The notes: generated from the letters alone by a model not told the origin. A stretch of DNA of 64,000 nt from an uncultured Bacteroidales bacterium (GCA_902777835.1 CACYVC010000014.1:1-64000), one strand, 5' to 3'. Shown: positions 18,009 to 25,217, numbered from the stretch's first letter. Numbers and translations: made by a program.

Positions 18009-19721
18009 ATGAAGAAAATTTTGACTCTTCTTTTCGCAGTTGTGACTGTAGCAGCTTTCGCTGCTCCTGCAGTTCAAAAGGCTAAAAAGCTCCAGCCACA
18101 AAAATCAGAAGCTAAGATTGAGATGCAAGCCAAGATGGGTGACCTCTACACTGGCAAGGCCGGCATGATGAAAGACTTCGAGTCAGGCGTTGACACCATG
18201 TACTTGACCCCAACAGGAACTTTCTACTCAGCTTTCTTCCCCTACAATGGTAGCTTGCTCTACAGCTACAACATGGCCTTGATTCCAACTAACGTTGAAA
18301 CAACTTGGACCAACATCTCTACAGGTATCGCAAGCGACACCTACGACTGGGTTTACTTCAATCCAGCTATCGACGAGGAGTACCTCACTCAGGTAGAAGG
18401 TCAGAAAGACTTGGTTTGCACATTCCCCAACTATCCTGGAGGCTGGATTGCACCAAGACTCTATGCTAATGCCTATGATGAAAATGCTAGTTACTATTCT
18501 TTCGAAGGTGCTGTGCAGTATGGTGGTAAGTTTGAGCAAGACGTTCTTGGCGACGGTACTACTCTGACCAACATGTATCAGTTCTCACCACACACCGACT
18601 ATTTTGAGTATTTCCGCACTTCTTTCGGTGCTGGTTATGGCGAGGATGCTAACTCATTCTATGCTGACCTGCCCGATGCTTATGTAGTAGAAGGTTCAAC
18701 TAGTGGTAAGATTGTAAACTTTCTCCAGATTTTCAACTATCCTGGCAAGCCCTACACCTTCTCACGCATCCAGTTCTATGCTAACTGCACTGCTGATGCT
18801 GGCAAAACCATTACTGCTAAGGTTTGCAAGATTAATGATGGCTTAATCGACTTGGACAATCCAATCGCAACAGCTTCTTATGAGTTCCCCGCACAAGTTA
18901 TGGACGAGACTACTGCAATCGACTTCTACTTCGAGAAAGAGGATCCTGAGCTCGGCCTTACCGAGGAGGATTGGCTCCTTATCGATACCCCTATTGCTGT
19001 CGTAATTGAGGGTGTTAATGATGTAGAGAACATTAAGCCACTCATGCAGGCTATTACAAGAGTTGCCGACCTTGCTCACGATGAGTTCTATGACAACGGA
19101 CAAGGTGGTTATGGTATGTGGGAGTTCTACGATGCTTCTGGCAATATTGTTGACTCAAAAATCTACCCCTGCCACTTAGGTTACTACTGGGGTTCAGGCG
19201 ATGACGCTAGTCTTCCTAACAACCTCCTTCTCTCTATCAACGCTCAGATGGCTTACATCGAGACTAAAGCCGACAACGCTACTGAGTACACTATTCCAAC
19301 TGAGGGTGGCAATGTTACTCTCGAGCTCAAGGCTAGCGAGCCTTACGATGCATGGAACGTAGAGGATATCCCAAGCTGGATCTCCATTGAGGCTGAGGAC
19401 ATCATGGACGAGGAAGATGGCAGCTACACTGGCTATACTACTCTTACCATCAACGTTGAGCCTAACAACAATGGCACCGTTGTTTACACCCTCCCAGGCA
19501 CCGAGTTCAAGATCATCGTTGGTGATGGTGGCGCTGTTGTAGTTCCTGGCGATGTTAATGGCGACGGCGAGGTTACTGCTGCCGATGTTACTGCACTCTA
19601 CAACTGGCTGCTCAACAATGACGACAGCGCGCTCGTTAACGGCGACGTTAACGGTGATGGCGATATCACTGCTGCTGACATCACTTCAGTTTACAACGTA
19701 ATGCTTGGCTCAAGCAAATAA
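18009..19721 (+). CDS. Large secreted protein with BACON-like and C-terminal dockerin-like domains
   Basis: A 570-residue exported protein with signal peptide MKKILTLLFAVVTVAAFAAP. The first 415 residues are Tyr/Asp-rich and beta-predicted with no family I recognise. Residues about 420-505 (IPTEGGNVTLELKA, IPSWISIEAED, LTINVEPNNNGT) resemble a BACON domain. The last 50 residues hold two calcium-loop segments, DVNGDGEVTAADVTAL and DVNGDGDITAADITSV, about 30 residues apart, which is the layout of a type I dockerin. No cohesin is visible in the window. It has its own promoter and terminator, just downstream of the SusCD operon, so it may be a surface or released partner of that system; this link is positional only. 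Confidence 0.8.
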   Translation: MKKILTLLFAVVTVAAFAAPAVQKAKKLQPQKSEAKIEMQAKMGDLYTGKAGMMKDFESGVDTMYLTPTGTFYSAFFPYNGSLLYSYNMALIPTNVETTWTNISTGIASDTYDWVYFNPAIDEEYLTQVEGQKDLVCTFPNYPGGWIAPRLYANAYDENASYYSFEGAVQYGGKFEQDVLGDGTTLTNMYQFSPHTDYFEYFRTSFGAGYGEDANSFYADLPDAYVVEGSTSGKIVNFLQIFNYPGKPYTFSRIQFYANCTADAGKTITAKVCKINDGLIDLDNPIATASYEFPAQVMDETTAIDFYFEKEDPELGLTEEDWLLIDTPIAVVIEGVNDVENIKPLMQAITRVADLAHDEFYDNGQGGYGMWEFYDASGNIVDSKIYPCHLGYYWGSGDDASLPNNLLLSINAQMAYIETKADNATEYTIPTEGGNVTLELKASEPYDAWNVEDIPSWISIEAEDIMDEEDGSYTGYTTLTINVEPNNNGTVVYTLPGTEFKIIVGDGGAVVVPGDVNGDGEVTAADVTALYNWLLNNDDSALVNGDVNGDGDITAADITSVYNVMLGSSK

Positions 19722-19737
19722 TCTGAATTAAACGACA

Positions 19738-19817
19738 TTTATTTAGAGCGACTACTCATTTTTAATTCACGTTTATTATTTATTAGTCACACACACGAGT
19801 AGTCAATCTTAAATAAA
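19738..19817. repeat. Long inverted repeat downstream of the dockerin-bearing gene
   Basis: Two nested arm pairs share one axis: TTTATTTA (19738-19745) with TAAATAAA (19810-19817), and GACTACTC (19750-19757) with GAGTAGTC (19797-19804). The central 39 nt are AT-rich. It lies between the stop codon and the terminator, so it would fold as a large hairpin in the 3' untranslated region. Confidence 0.6.
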
Positions 19818-19823
19818 TACCCC

Positions 19824-19860
19824 AAAAAAGGCGACCCCCACCTCGGGAGTCGCCTTTTCT
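19824..19860 (+). terminator. Intrinsic terminator after the dockerin-bearing gene
   Basis: AAAAGGCGAC on the left pairs with GTCGCCTTTT (19849-19858) around a C/G-rich centre, followed by T-rich sequence. Confidence 0.8.
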
Positions 19861-19932
19861 TTACTCGGTATATCAAACAACTTCTCTCTTAATAAACAAC
19901 AATTCTGCCATGTGCAAGCACATGAAAATTAA

Positions 19933-20069
19933 AGCACTTCGTGCTAAAATTATTCTGAAATATTTAGTGCGTCAGCGCCCATGATTTTAGTGCGAAGCAC
20001 CATATAATTTTAGAGCCTTGAGGCTCTCTAATTTCCACTCTGCAAGAGTGGCAAAAAAGGGCGCAGCCC
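19933..20069. repeat. Cluster of five tight hairpins with 3-4 nt loops
   Basis: In 137 bp: AGCAC-TTC-GTGCT (19933-19945), GTGC-GAA-GCAC (19990-20000), AGAGCC-TTGA-GGCTCT (20012-20027), CCACTCT-GCA-AGAGTGG (20035-20051), GGGC-GCA-GCCC (20059-20069). All are perfect palindromes with tiny loops and are separated by AT-rich spacers. No open frame is present. Confidence 0.65.
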
Positions 20070-20073
20070 AATT

Positions 20074-20101
20074 GTGCATTGTGCATTATGAATTATGCAT
20101 T
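20074..20101. repeat. Heptamer array, word GTGCATT/ATGAATT
   Basis: GTGCATT twice, ATGAATT, ATGCATT in 7-bp phase, ending on the first base of the stop codon of the LuxR-type regulator. Confidence 0.55.
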
Positions 20102-20673
20102 CAAATCACGGTGTCTTCGTCGATGAGGTTGTTGAGAAGGGCATAGACGGTGAGTCCAGCGACGCTCTTGATGCCGGTCTTGCGCACGATGTTCTTGCGG
20201 TGGGTGGTGACGGTGAACACGCTCACATTGAGGCGCGCAGCAATCTCTTTGTTCGATAGGCCTTTGGCGACCTCAATTAGAACTGCCGTCTCACGGCGGG
20301 TGAGCTCGTGGTTGCTCATGGCAGCATCGCTGCTCTGCGCTTTGGCGCTTATCTCAAGCACCGTCTGTAGGATAGCCTGCTGACTGTCGCGAATGTCGAT
20401 AATGCCGTCAAAGCGTTTGAGCCGTGCCTGCTTAACATACTGGTAAACCAGTGCCACCACCGCAATGCTGCGACCGTTGCGCAGTTCCGTCACGTTGTCG
20501 TTGAGCGTTGGGTTGATGATGAGAATGTCGGGTTTAAGCACATCGAGTCGATTGCTCAGATCATCGCCACTATATTCAGGCTTCAGAAGTTTGAGCTCGG
20601 CATGGCTGAGGGTAGCTAGTAGCCCCTCAACAATTACCTCCGAAGGCTCTACTATCAATACTTTCCTTTTCAT
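20101..20673 (-). CDS. LuxR-type transcription regulator with a degenerate receiver domain
   Basis: A 190-residue DNA-binding protein. The C-terminal LuxR/GerE helix-turn-helix is clear: LTRRETAVLIEVAKGLSNKEIA followed by the recognition helix in VSVFTVTTHRKNI. The N-terminal 110 residues follow the receiver-domain layout (VLIVEPSEVI, then KPDILIIN), but the position at the end of strand 3 that normally holds the phosphorylated Asp is Asn (PDILIINP), and the acidic pair after strand 1 is reduced to a single Glu. It is therefore probably not controlled by a histidine kinase in the usual way. The gene overlaps the hemerythrin gene by 4 bp (ATGA), so the two proteins are translationally coupled and likely work together, perhaps with the hemerythrin as sensor or as target. 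Confidence 0.87.
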   Translation of the reverse strand: MKRKVLIVEPSEVIVEGLLATLSHAELKLLKPEYSGDDLSNRLDVLKPDILIINPTLNDNVTELRNGRSIAVVALVYQYVKQARLKRFDGIIDIRDSQQAILQTVLEISAKAQSSDAAMSNHELTRRETAVLIEVAKGLSNKEIAARLNVSVFTVTTHRKNIVRKTGIKSVAGLTVYALLNNLIDEDTVI

Positions 20674-21383
20674 AGCTTAGTGGTTTTCTCAAGTTGCTTA
20701 ACGTAAGGGCCCAGAATCTTGTCCTCGATGATGGCGTGCTTGCGCAAGTCACGAGAGAGCTGCAGGATGTCGAAAATCATGTCGATGGAGTCGTCATCGG
20801 CATGTGAAGAATCCTCATGGCATGATGAGCCAGGCAGATACTTGAAGATAATCTGCACCAGGTCGCTGAGTTTGTCCTCCAGATTGCCATGCGACACTAG
20901 GAAGTCCTTGATTTTGAAGTCATCGCTCTTGCCGCCAATCAGGTTGCTGATGTGAGGATACACAATTTTCTCTTCGTGGGCGAAATGCTCGCGCACCTCT
21001 TCGATATAGGCGTTGAAGAACTGCTTTATTGCCTTGCCAGCGCGAGGTGGCAGCATATCGGCAATCTTCTCGAGGTGATGCCCTATGTGTGGCAGGCGGC
21101 GGTTAAGGTAGTAGTCGTGTGAGCGAAGCAGATAAGGCACTAGCCCTTCCATGGGCGTGGCACGCAACGTAGCTGCTGAGGGCATGTAGTTGTCGTTGCT
21201 ATATACCTCGCATATTAGCAGGAAAAACTTGGAGTCAACACCATGCACGGCGCACACCTGGGCTATCGTCTTGTCGCCAAAGCCCATAGGGATGCCAAAA
21301 TGCGACAATGTGAGCAGTAATTGCGGCTGAGCGGTAATCAGTGCCGACAAGTTTCCAGTCTCTTTGTAAAGATATTCATTCAT
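20670..21383 (-). CDS. Hemerythrin-domain protein related to RIC/YtfE iron-centre repair proteins
   Basis: A 237-residue cytoplasmic protein, expected to bind a di-iron centre and to sense or handle oxygen, nitric oxide or damaged iron-sulfur clusters. The hemerythrin helices carry the ligands in RSHDYYLNRRLPHIGHHLEKI (read as separate helices), EEVREHFAHEEKIVYPHI, and a C-terminal RKHAIIEDKIL. The N-terminal 60 residues (LSHFGIPMGFGDKTIAQVCAVHG) resemble the ScdA/DUF542 domain of RIC proteins, but the usual Cys-Cys is missing (Gly-Phe-Gly stands there). It is the first gene of a two-gene operon with the LuxR-type regulator. A near-perfect dyad covers its promoter. Confidence 0.87.
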   Translation of the reverse strand: MNEYLYKETGNLSALITAQPQLLLTLSHFGIPMGFGDKTIAQVCAVHGVDSKFFLLICEVYSNDNYMPSAATLRATPMEGLVPYLLRSHDYYLNRRLPHIGHHLEKIADMLPPRAGKAIKQFFNAYIEEVREHFAHEEKIVYPHISNLIGGKSDDFKIKDFLVSHGNLEDKLSDLVQIIFKYLPGSSCHEDSSHADDDSIDMIFDILQLSRDLRKHAIIEDKILGPYVKQLEKTTKL

Positions 21384-21406
21384 GAGATTGTCATTTTTTT
21401 ATGCCA

Positions 21407-21448
21407 CAAAGTTAGGGAGAATTTTGCAGAAAGCAAAATCCTCCCTAA
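21407..21448 (-). promoter_or_regulatory. Promoter of the hemerythrin-LuxR operon embedded in a 37-bp dyad operator
   Basis: On the minus strand the -7 box TAACTTTG is at 21407-21414 and TTTTG (21434-21438) sits at -33 with a 19-nt spacer. The dyad has arms TTAGGGAG plus ATTTTGC (21412-21427) and GCAAAAT plus CTCCCTAA (21433-21448), with one mismatched pair and a 5-nt centre. It covers both promoter elements, which fits a repressor operator. Confidence 0.6.
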
Positions 21449-21465
21449 TTATCATTATTTAGATA

Positions 21466-21515
21466 ATCTAGAAAATCTAGAATTTCTAGAACTTCTAGAT
21501 TGAGATTCTAGATAT
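21466..21515. repeat. Nonamer array, word TCTAGAANN
   Basis: ATCTAGAAA, ATCTAGAAT, TTCTAGAAC, TTCTAGATT in 9-bp phase, then a further TCTAGA copy. Each core is a palindrome. A heptamer array follows directly. Confidence 0.6.
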
Positions 21516-21571
21516 CAATCTCCGATCCTCGATCTCCGATCCTCGATCTTCGATCTTCGCGCCGCAGGCGC
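21516..21571. repeat. Heptamer array CGATCNY plus triloop hairpin at the pepD stop
   Basis: CAATCTC, CGATCCT, CGATCTC, CGATCCT, CGATCTT, CGATCTT in unbroken 7-bp phase (21516-21557), then GCGCC-GCA-GGCGC (21559-21571), a perfect triloop hairpin touching the stop codon of pepD. Confidence 0.65.
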
Positions 21572-23029
21572 TTATTTCACTGGCACTTCTTCGAGGGCCT
21601 TAACCAGCAGCTTCCAGAATGGTTCGGCTGCAGGAATGTAGGCGCGCTCAATGGTGGTGTGCGGACTCTTCAGTGTTGGACCGAAGCTCACCACATCCAT
21701 GTGTGGGTATTTGCCTAGGATGATTGAGCACTCCAGGCCAGCGTGGTCAACTTGCACGATGCCCTCCTCGTTGAAGAGTTTCTTGTAGATGTCGAGCAAC
21801 ATGTGGAGCGCCTCGCTGTCGGGGTTTGGATCCCAGCCAATGTAGTCGCCGCCAGTCTCAACCTTGAAGTCGGCGAGGTGGAAGCAGGTCATGAGCATCT
21901 TCACGATGTAGTCCTTCATGTCCTCACGTGCCGAGCGGGCAAGAATCTTCACTGCTGCCTTGCCGTCCTCGATATCGATGATGGCGAGGTTGCTTGAGGT
22001 CTCTACCACGTTGGGATAAGCGGGGATGAAGCGCACCACGCCGTCGTGGCAAGCATAGAGCGCACGCAGGATGGTGGTCTGGTCGTCAAGAGCCATCTTC
22101 ATCTTTGGACGGTCAATCTTCTTGAGGGTGAGGTCCACATTGTCTTCTATAAGCTTGAATTGGCTCTCAAACTCTGCCTTCAAGGTTTTGATGAGTTTCT
22201 TCATGCCTTTGAGGTTGTCCTCGGGAAGAGTCATCACTGTCTCAGCCTTGAATGGGATAGCGTTGCGCATGTTGCCGCCATGCCAGCTCACCAGGCGAGC
22301 TTTGTGGTCAACGATGGCAAGTTGCACCAGGCGAGCCATCAGCTTGTTGGCGTTGGCGCGGCCCTCATGAATCTCGAGGCCACTGTGACCGCCCTTCAAG
22401 CCCTTGAGGGTGACGCGCACGGCAATCTCGCCCGAGGTGGTCTTCACCTCGTTGTATTTGCGGGTTGCGGTAACGTCGATGCCTCCGGCGCTGCCTATCA
22501 CAAATTTGCCCCAAGTCTCGCTATCGAGGTTGAAGAGGATGTCGCCCTTCATCTGACCCTTAGGCAGGTCGTTGGCGCCATACATGCCAGTCTCCTCATC
22601 TTTGGTGATAAGACCCTCGATAGGACCATGTTTGAGAGTGTTGTCCTCCATCACTGCCATGATAGCTGCGATACCCAGACCGTCGTCGGCGCCCAGAGTG
22701 GTGCCTTTTGCTTTGATCCAGTCGCCATCGATATATGGCTCAATGGGGTCGGTCTCGAAGTTGTGTTTACTCTCGGGAGTCTTTTGGGGCACCATGTCCA
22801 TATGGGCTTGCATAGTGATGCACTTGCGGTTTTCCATGCCTGGAGTGGCTGGTTTACGCATCACGATGTTGCCAGCTGGGTCTTGGAATGCCTCAACGCC
22901 AACCTTCTTGGCGAAGTCGAGCAGGTATTGTTGAATTTTCTCTACATGTCCTGATGGACGGGGAACTTGTGTCAGCGCATAGAAATTGCGCCAGATGCAC
23001 GTTGGTTGAAGTTTTTCAATCTCGTTCAT
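21572..23029 (-). CDS. pepD: Aminoacyl-histidine dipeptidase, M20 family
   Basis: Cytoplasmic zinc dipeptidase (PepD, family M20C) that splits Xaa-His and related dipeptides. The 485-residue protein has the expected N-terminus (LQPTCIWRNFYALTQVPRPSG), the metal-binding MQAHMDMVPQK, the GTTLGADDGLGIAA motif with the bridging Asp, and the TKDEETGMYGA glutamate base. GLKGGHSG marks the lid/dimer domain, and DHAGLECSIILGKYP the C-terminal metal site. Length is normal. It has its own promoter on the minus strand and a hairpin plus repeat array just after its stop. Confidence 0.95.
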   Translation of the reverse strand: MNEIEKLQPTCIWRNFYALTQVPRPSGHVEKIQQYLLDFAKKVGVEAFQDPAGNIVMRKPATPGMENRKCITMQAHMDMVPQKTPESKHNFETDPIEPYIDGDWIKAKGTTLGADDGLGIAAIMAVMEDNTLKHGPIEGLITKDEETGMYGANDLPKGQMKGDILFNLDSETWGKFVIGSAGGIDVTATRKYNEVKTTSGEIAVRVTLKGLKGGHSGLEIHEGRANANKLMARLVQLAIVDHKARLVSWHGGNMRNAIPFKAETVMTLPEDNLKGMKKLIKTLKAEFESQFKLIEDNVDLTLKKIDRPKMKMALDDQTTILRALYACHDGVVRFIPAYPNVVETSSNLAIIDIEDGKAAVKILARSAREDMKDYIVKMLMTCFHLADFKVETGGDYIGWDPNPDSEALHMLLDIYKKLFNEEGIVQVDHAGLECSIILGKYPHMDVVSFGPTLKSPHTTIERAYIPAAEPFWKLLVKALEEVPVK

Positions 23030-23082
23030 GATTGTGTTTTAGTAATGTTTTAGTTAATGTGTAATGGTTTCTTTCAATGCCA

Positions 23083-23116
23083 CAAAGATAACGATTTTAA
23101 ATTACATCACCCAAAT
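23083..23116 (-). promoter_or_regulatory. Candidate promoter of pepD
   Basis: Minus-strand -7 box TATCTTTG (23083-23090), and TTTG at 23113-23116, spacer 22 nt. The box is 53 nt from the start codon. Confidence 0.5.
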
Positions 23117-23235
23117 AAAACCAAGAAAAATGAAAATCGGAAGATAAGAACTAACTCTTTTTGACAATTTGTTGTGCCAAAAATGCAGTGCTGTTTATTC
23201 AAATAAATTTTTTTTGAAAAAAACTAGAGAAAATA

Positions 23236-23268
23236 TTTGCACAGAAGAAAAATAGGTGCTATTTTTGC
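23236..23268 (+). promoter_or_regulatory. Sigma-ABfr-type promoter of the NUDIX gene
   Basis: TTTG at 23236-23239, a 20-nt spacer, and TATTTTTGC at 23260-23268, 24 nt before the ATG. Confidence 0.6.
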
Positions 23269-23292
23269 GTAAAACTTACACGCTGATTTAAA

Positions 23293-23982
23293 ATGGAAGA
23301 AGAAAATAAGTATTGTTATAAATATCCGCATCCTAGCGTGACTACCGATTGCGTGATTTTTGGTTTTGATGGAACTAAACTTAAAGTGTTGCTTATTGAA
23401 CGTGGCATTGACCCGTTTAAGGGAAAGTGGGCGCTGCCTGGTGGCTTCCTGCGTATGGATGAATGTGCCGAAGATGGCGCTTTGCGCGAACTAAAGGAGG
23501 AGACTGGGCTTGAGACTGCCTACATCAAGCAATTTCACACATTTACCACCCCCAACCGTGATCCTCGTGAGCGAGTGATAACTATCGCTTACTATGCGCT
23601 GGTGCGTTTGCAGGATGTGCAAGGTGGCGACGACGCTGCACGAGCCGAGTGGTTTGCACTCGACAATGTGCCTGCTTTAGCGTTTGACCACGACCAGATA
23701 CTGCGTATCGCCACCCGCGAGCTTCGCCGACAGATTCACTTCGAGCCAGTGGGCTTTGAGTTGCTGCCTAAACAGTTTACTATGAAGGAATTGCAGTCTT
23801 TGTATGAGGCAATCCTTGACGTGAAGTTCGACCGCCGCAATTTCTACAAGAAGATGCAGCATTTAGAACTGCTCACCCAAGTCAATAATGAAACCACCGC
23901 AAGGCGGCAACCATTCCTCTTTGAGTTTAATAAAGAGAAGTATAACGAACTCAAGCACAGGGGATTTAGACTTGAATTCTAG
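23293..23982 (+). CDS. NUDIX hydrolase with C-terminal winged helix (NrtR/AraR-like or ADP-ribose hydrolase)
   Basis: A 229-residue protein. The Nudix box is complete (Gly51 to Leu73: G-X5-E, REL, EE-X-G-L), so hydrolysis of ADP-ribose or a similar NDP compound is plausible. The last 75 residues (PKQFTMKELQSLYEAIL, RRNFYKKMQHLELL) match the winged-helix DNA-binding domain of the NrtR group. In Bacteroides one such protein, AraR, controls arabinose use, and NrtR itself controls NAD synthesis. The neighbours here are a sirtuin and a macrodomain-like protein, which favours an NAD/ADP-ribose role over a sugar role. The sirtuin follows after 111 bp filled with two short repeat arrays. Confidence 0.88.
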   Translation: MEEENKYCYKYPHPSVTTDCVIFGFDGTKLKVLLIERGIDPFKGKWALPGGFLRMDECAEDGALRELKEETGLETAYIKQFHTFTTPNRDPRERVITIAYYALVRLQDVQGGDDAARAEWFALDNVPALAFDHDQILRIATRELRRQIHFEPVGFELLPKQFTMKELQSLYEAILDVKFDRRNFYKKMQHLELLTQVNNETTARRQPFLFEFNKEKYNELKHRGFRLEF

Positions 23983-23993
23983 TCGTGGTTTAT

Positions 23994-24038
23994 CTACTAG
24001 ATACTCTAGATTATCTTGAAGTTCTAGATACTTTAGAA
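23994..24038. repeat. Nonamer array, word NNTCTAGAT
   Basis: CTACTAGAT, ACTCTAGAT, TATCTTGAA, GTTCTAGAT, ACTTTAGAA in 9-bp phase, starting 11 bp after the NUDIX stop. Confidence 0.55.
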
Positions 24039-24043
24039 AAAAC

Positions 24044-24087
24044 AAAAACTAAGAACTAACAACTAACAACTAACAATTAATAACTAA
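24044..24087. repeat. Heptamer array, word AACAACT
   Basis: AAAAACT, AAGAACT, AACAACT, AACAACT, AACAATT, AATAACT in 7-bp phase, ending about 7 bp before the sirtuin ATG. Confidence 0.6.
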
Positions 24088-24093
24088 CTAATT

Positions 24094-24792
24094 ATGAAAA
24101 ACCTAGTAGTATCATCAGGTGCCGGCATCAGTGCCGAGAGTGGCATCAAGACTTTCCGCGATGCCGATGGATTGTGGGAGAATTATCCCGTGATGGACGT
24201 GGCAAGCCACGACGGTTTCTTACGCGACCCTGCGCTCATCCACAAGTTTTACAACATGCTTAGAGGCAAACTGGTTAATGCTGAGCCTAATGCGGCTCAT
24301 TACGGACTGGTGGAACTTGAGAAGTATTTCAACGTTAACGTCATCACACAGAATGTTGATGACCTTCACGAGCGTGCAGGCTCGAAGAACGTGTTGCACT
24401 TGCATGGCGAACTTATGAAAGTGCGTTCACTAAGGCATGAAGAGCGCGTTTATAAGCTTCCTTGCGACCAACTCACCGACAAGGGCCTCGAGACCAGCGT
24501 TGATACCCGTGACCCCTATGGTGACCCTGTGCGTCCCCACATCGTCTTCTTCCAAGAGGCAGTTCCCAACATGGATCAGGCATGCATTCTGGCGCAAGAT
24601 GCTGATGTGTTTGTGGTAATAGGCACTTCGCTGGTGGTTTATCCCGCTGCGTCGTTGCTGCACTATGCTCCCCGCAATGCCGAGGTGTATTACATCGACC
24701 CACGTCCAAGCGCTGTGCCAAGTTATGTGCATGTCATTGCCAAGCCAGCCACCGAGGGCGTGAAAGAACTGATTGAAATACTCACTAAGTAA
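24094..24792 (+). CDS. Sir2-family NAD-dependent protein deacylase
   Basis: Cytoplasmic sirtuin of 232 residues that would remove acyl groups from lysines, using NAD and releasing nicotinamide and O-acyl-ADP-ribose. NAD-binding motifs are GAGISAESGIKTFRD (from Gly9), TQNVDDLHERAGS, the catalytic His104 in HLHGEL, and VIGTSLVVYPAASLL. Two things are unusual. The four-cysteine zinc site of most sirtuins is absent. The Tyr-X-X-Arg of desuccinylases is off by one: Tyr53 is followed by Arg57. The macrodomain-like gene starts 10 bp downstream, so the two are an operon. Substrate preference cannot be assigned. Confidence 0.92.
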   Translation: MKNLVVSSGAGISAESGIKTFRDADGLWENYPVMDVASHDGFLRDPALIHKFYNMLRGKLVNAEPNAAHYGLVELEKYFNVNVITQNVDDLHERAGSKNVLHLHGELMKVRSLRHEERVYKLPCDQLTDKGLETSVDTRDPYGDPVRPHIVFFQEAVPNMDQACILAQDADVFVVIGTSLVVYPAASLLHYAPRNAEVYYIDPRPSAVPSYVHVIAKPATEGVKELIEILTK

Positions 24793-24802
24793 AAATACAA
24801 TT

Positions 24803-25192
24803 ATGACCGACCGATTCACTCCAGAATTTATCAACGAACTGCAGCCAGGCGAGATTTTCGTCTTTGGCAGCAATCTGCGGGGAATGCATGCTGGTGGGGC
24901 AGCGAGAGTGGCAAACTCGAAATTTGGCGCTGAGTGGGGCGTTGGAGTTGGTTTGACAGGCCAGTGCTACGCTATCCCAACGATGCAGGGTGGGGTAGAG
25001 ACTATTAAGCCTTATACCGACCAGTTCATTGCCTTTGCTGCTGAACATCCCGAACTCACCTTCCTTGTGACCCGCATAGGCTGCGGTATTGCTGGATTTA
25101 CCGACGCTCAGATTGCGCCGCTCTTTGCCGATGCCGTTGATGCGCCAAATGTGGTGCTTCCTGAGTCTTTTGTGAAGATTATTAATGGATGA
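24803..25192 (+). CDS. Macrodomain-like small protein (A1S_2505-type family)
   Basis: A 129-residue protein. Similar sequences in databases carry phage-derived names (A1S_2505 family, as I recall), but no phage gene is near. The pattern VFGSNLRGMHAGGAARVA, a Gly-rich stretch GVGVGLTGQCYAIPT, and TRIGCGIAGF is reminiscent of macrodomains, where a similar Asn-Gly loop binds ADP-ribose. I infer an ADP-ribose or nucleotide ligand from this and from its tight linkage to a sirtuin and a NUDIX protein. I start at the ATG 10 bp after the sirtuin stop; an upstream in-frame codon would add ten residues and overlap the sirtuin. The macrodomain link is weak by sequence and needs a structure prediction. 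Confidence 0.75.
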   Translation: MTDRFTPEFINELQPGEIFVFGSNLRGMHAGGAARVANSKFGAEWGVGVGLTGQCYAIPTMQGGVETIKPYTDQFIAFAAEHPELTFLVTRIGCGIAGFTDAQIAPLFADAVDAPNVVLPESFVKIING

Positions 25193-25217
25193 TAGGTGAG
25201 GATAACACAAAAATTCA

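Noticed and set aside
18009-19721. Cellulosome component
   Set aside because: There is a dockerin-like end but no cohesin, scaffoldin or cellulase in the window.
22046-22954. Long plus-strand open frame of about 300 codons inside pepD
   Set aside because: It is fully antisense to pepD, whose motifs are complete; the long antisense frame follows from codon bias.
24803-25192. Phage remnant, because similar proteins carry phage-derived names
   Set aside because: No other phage gene, integrase or attachment site is nearby, and the gene is tightly linked to a sirtuin.
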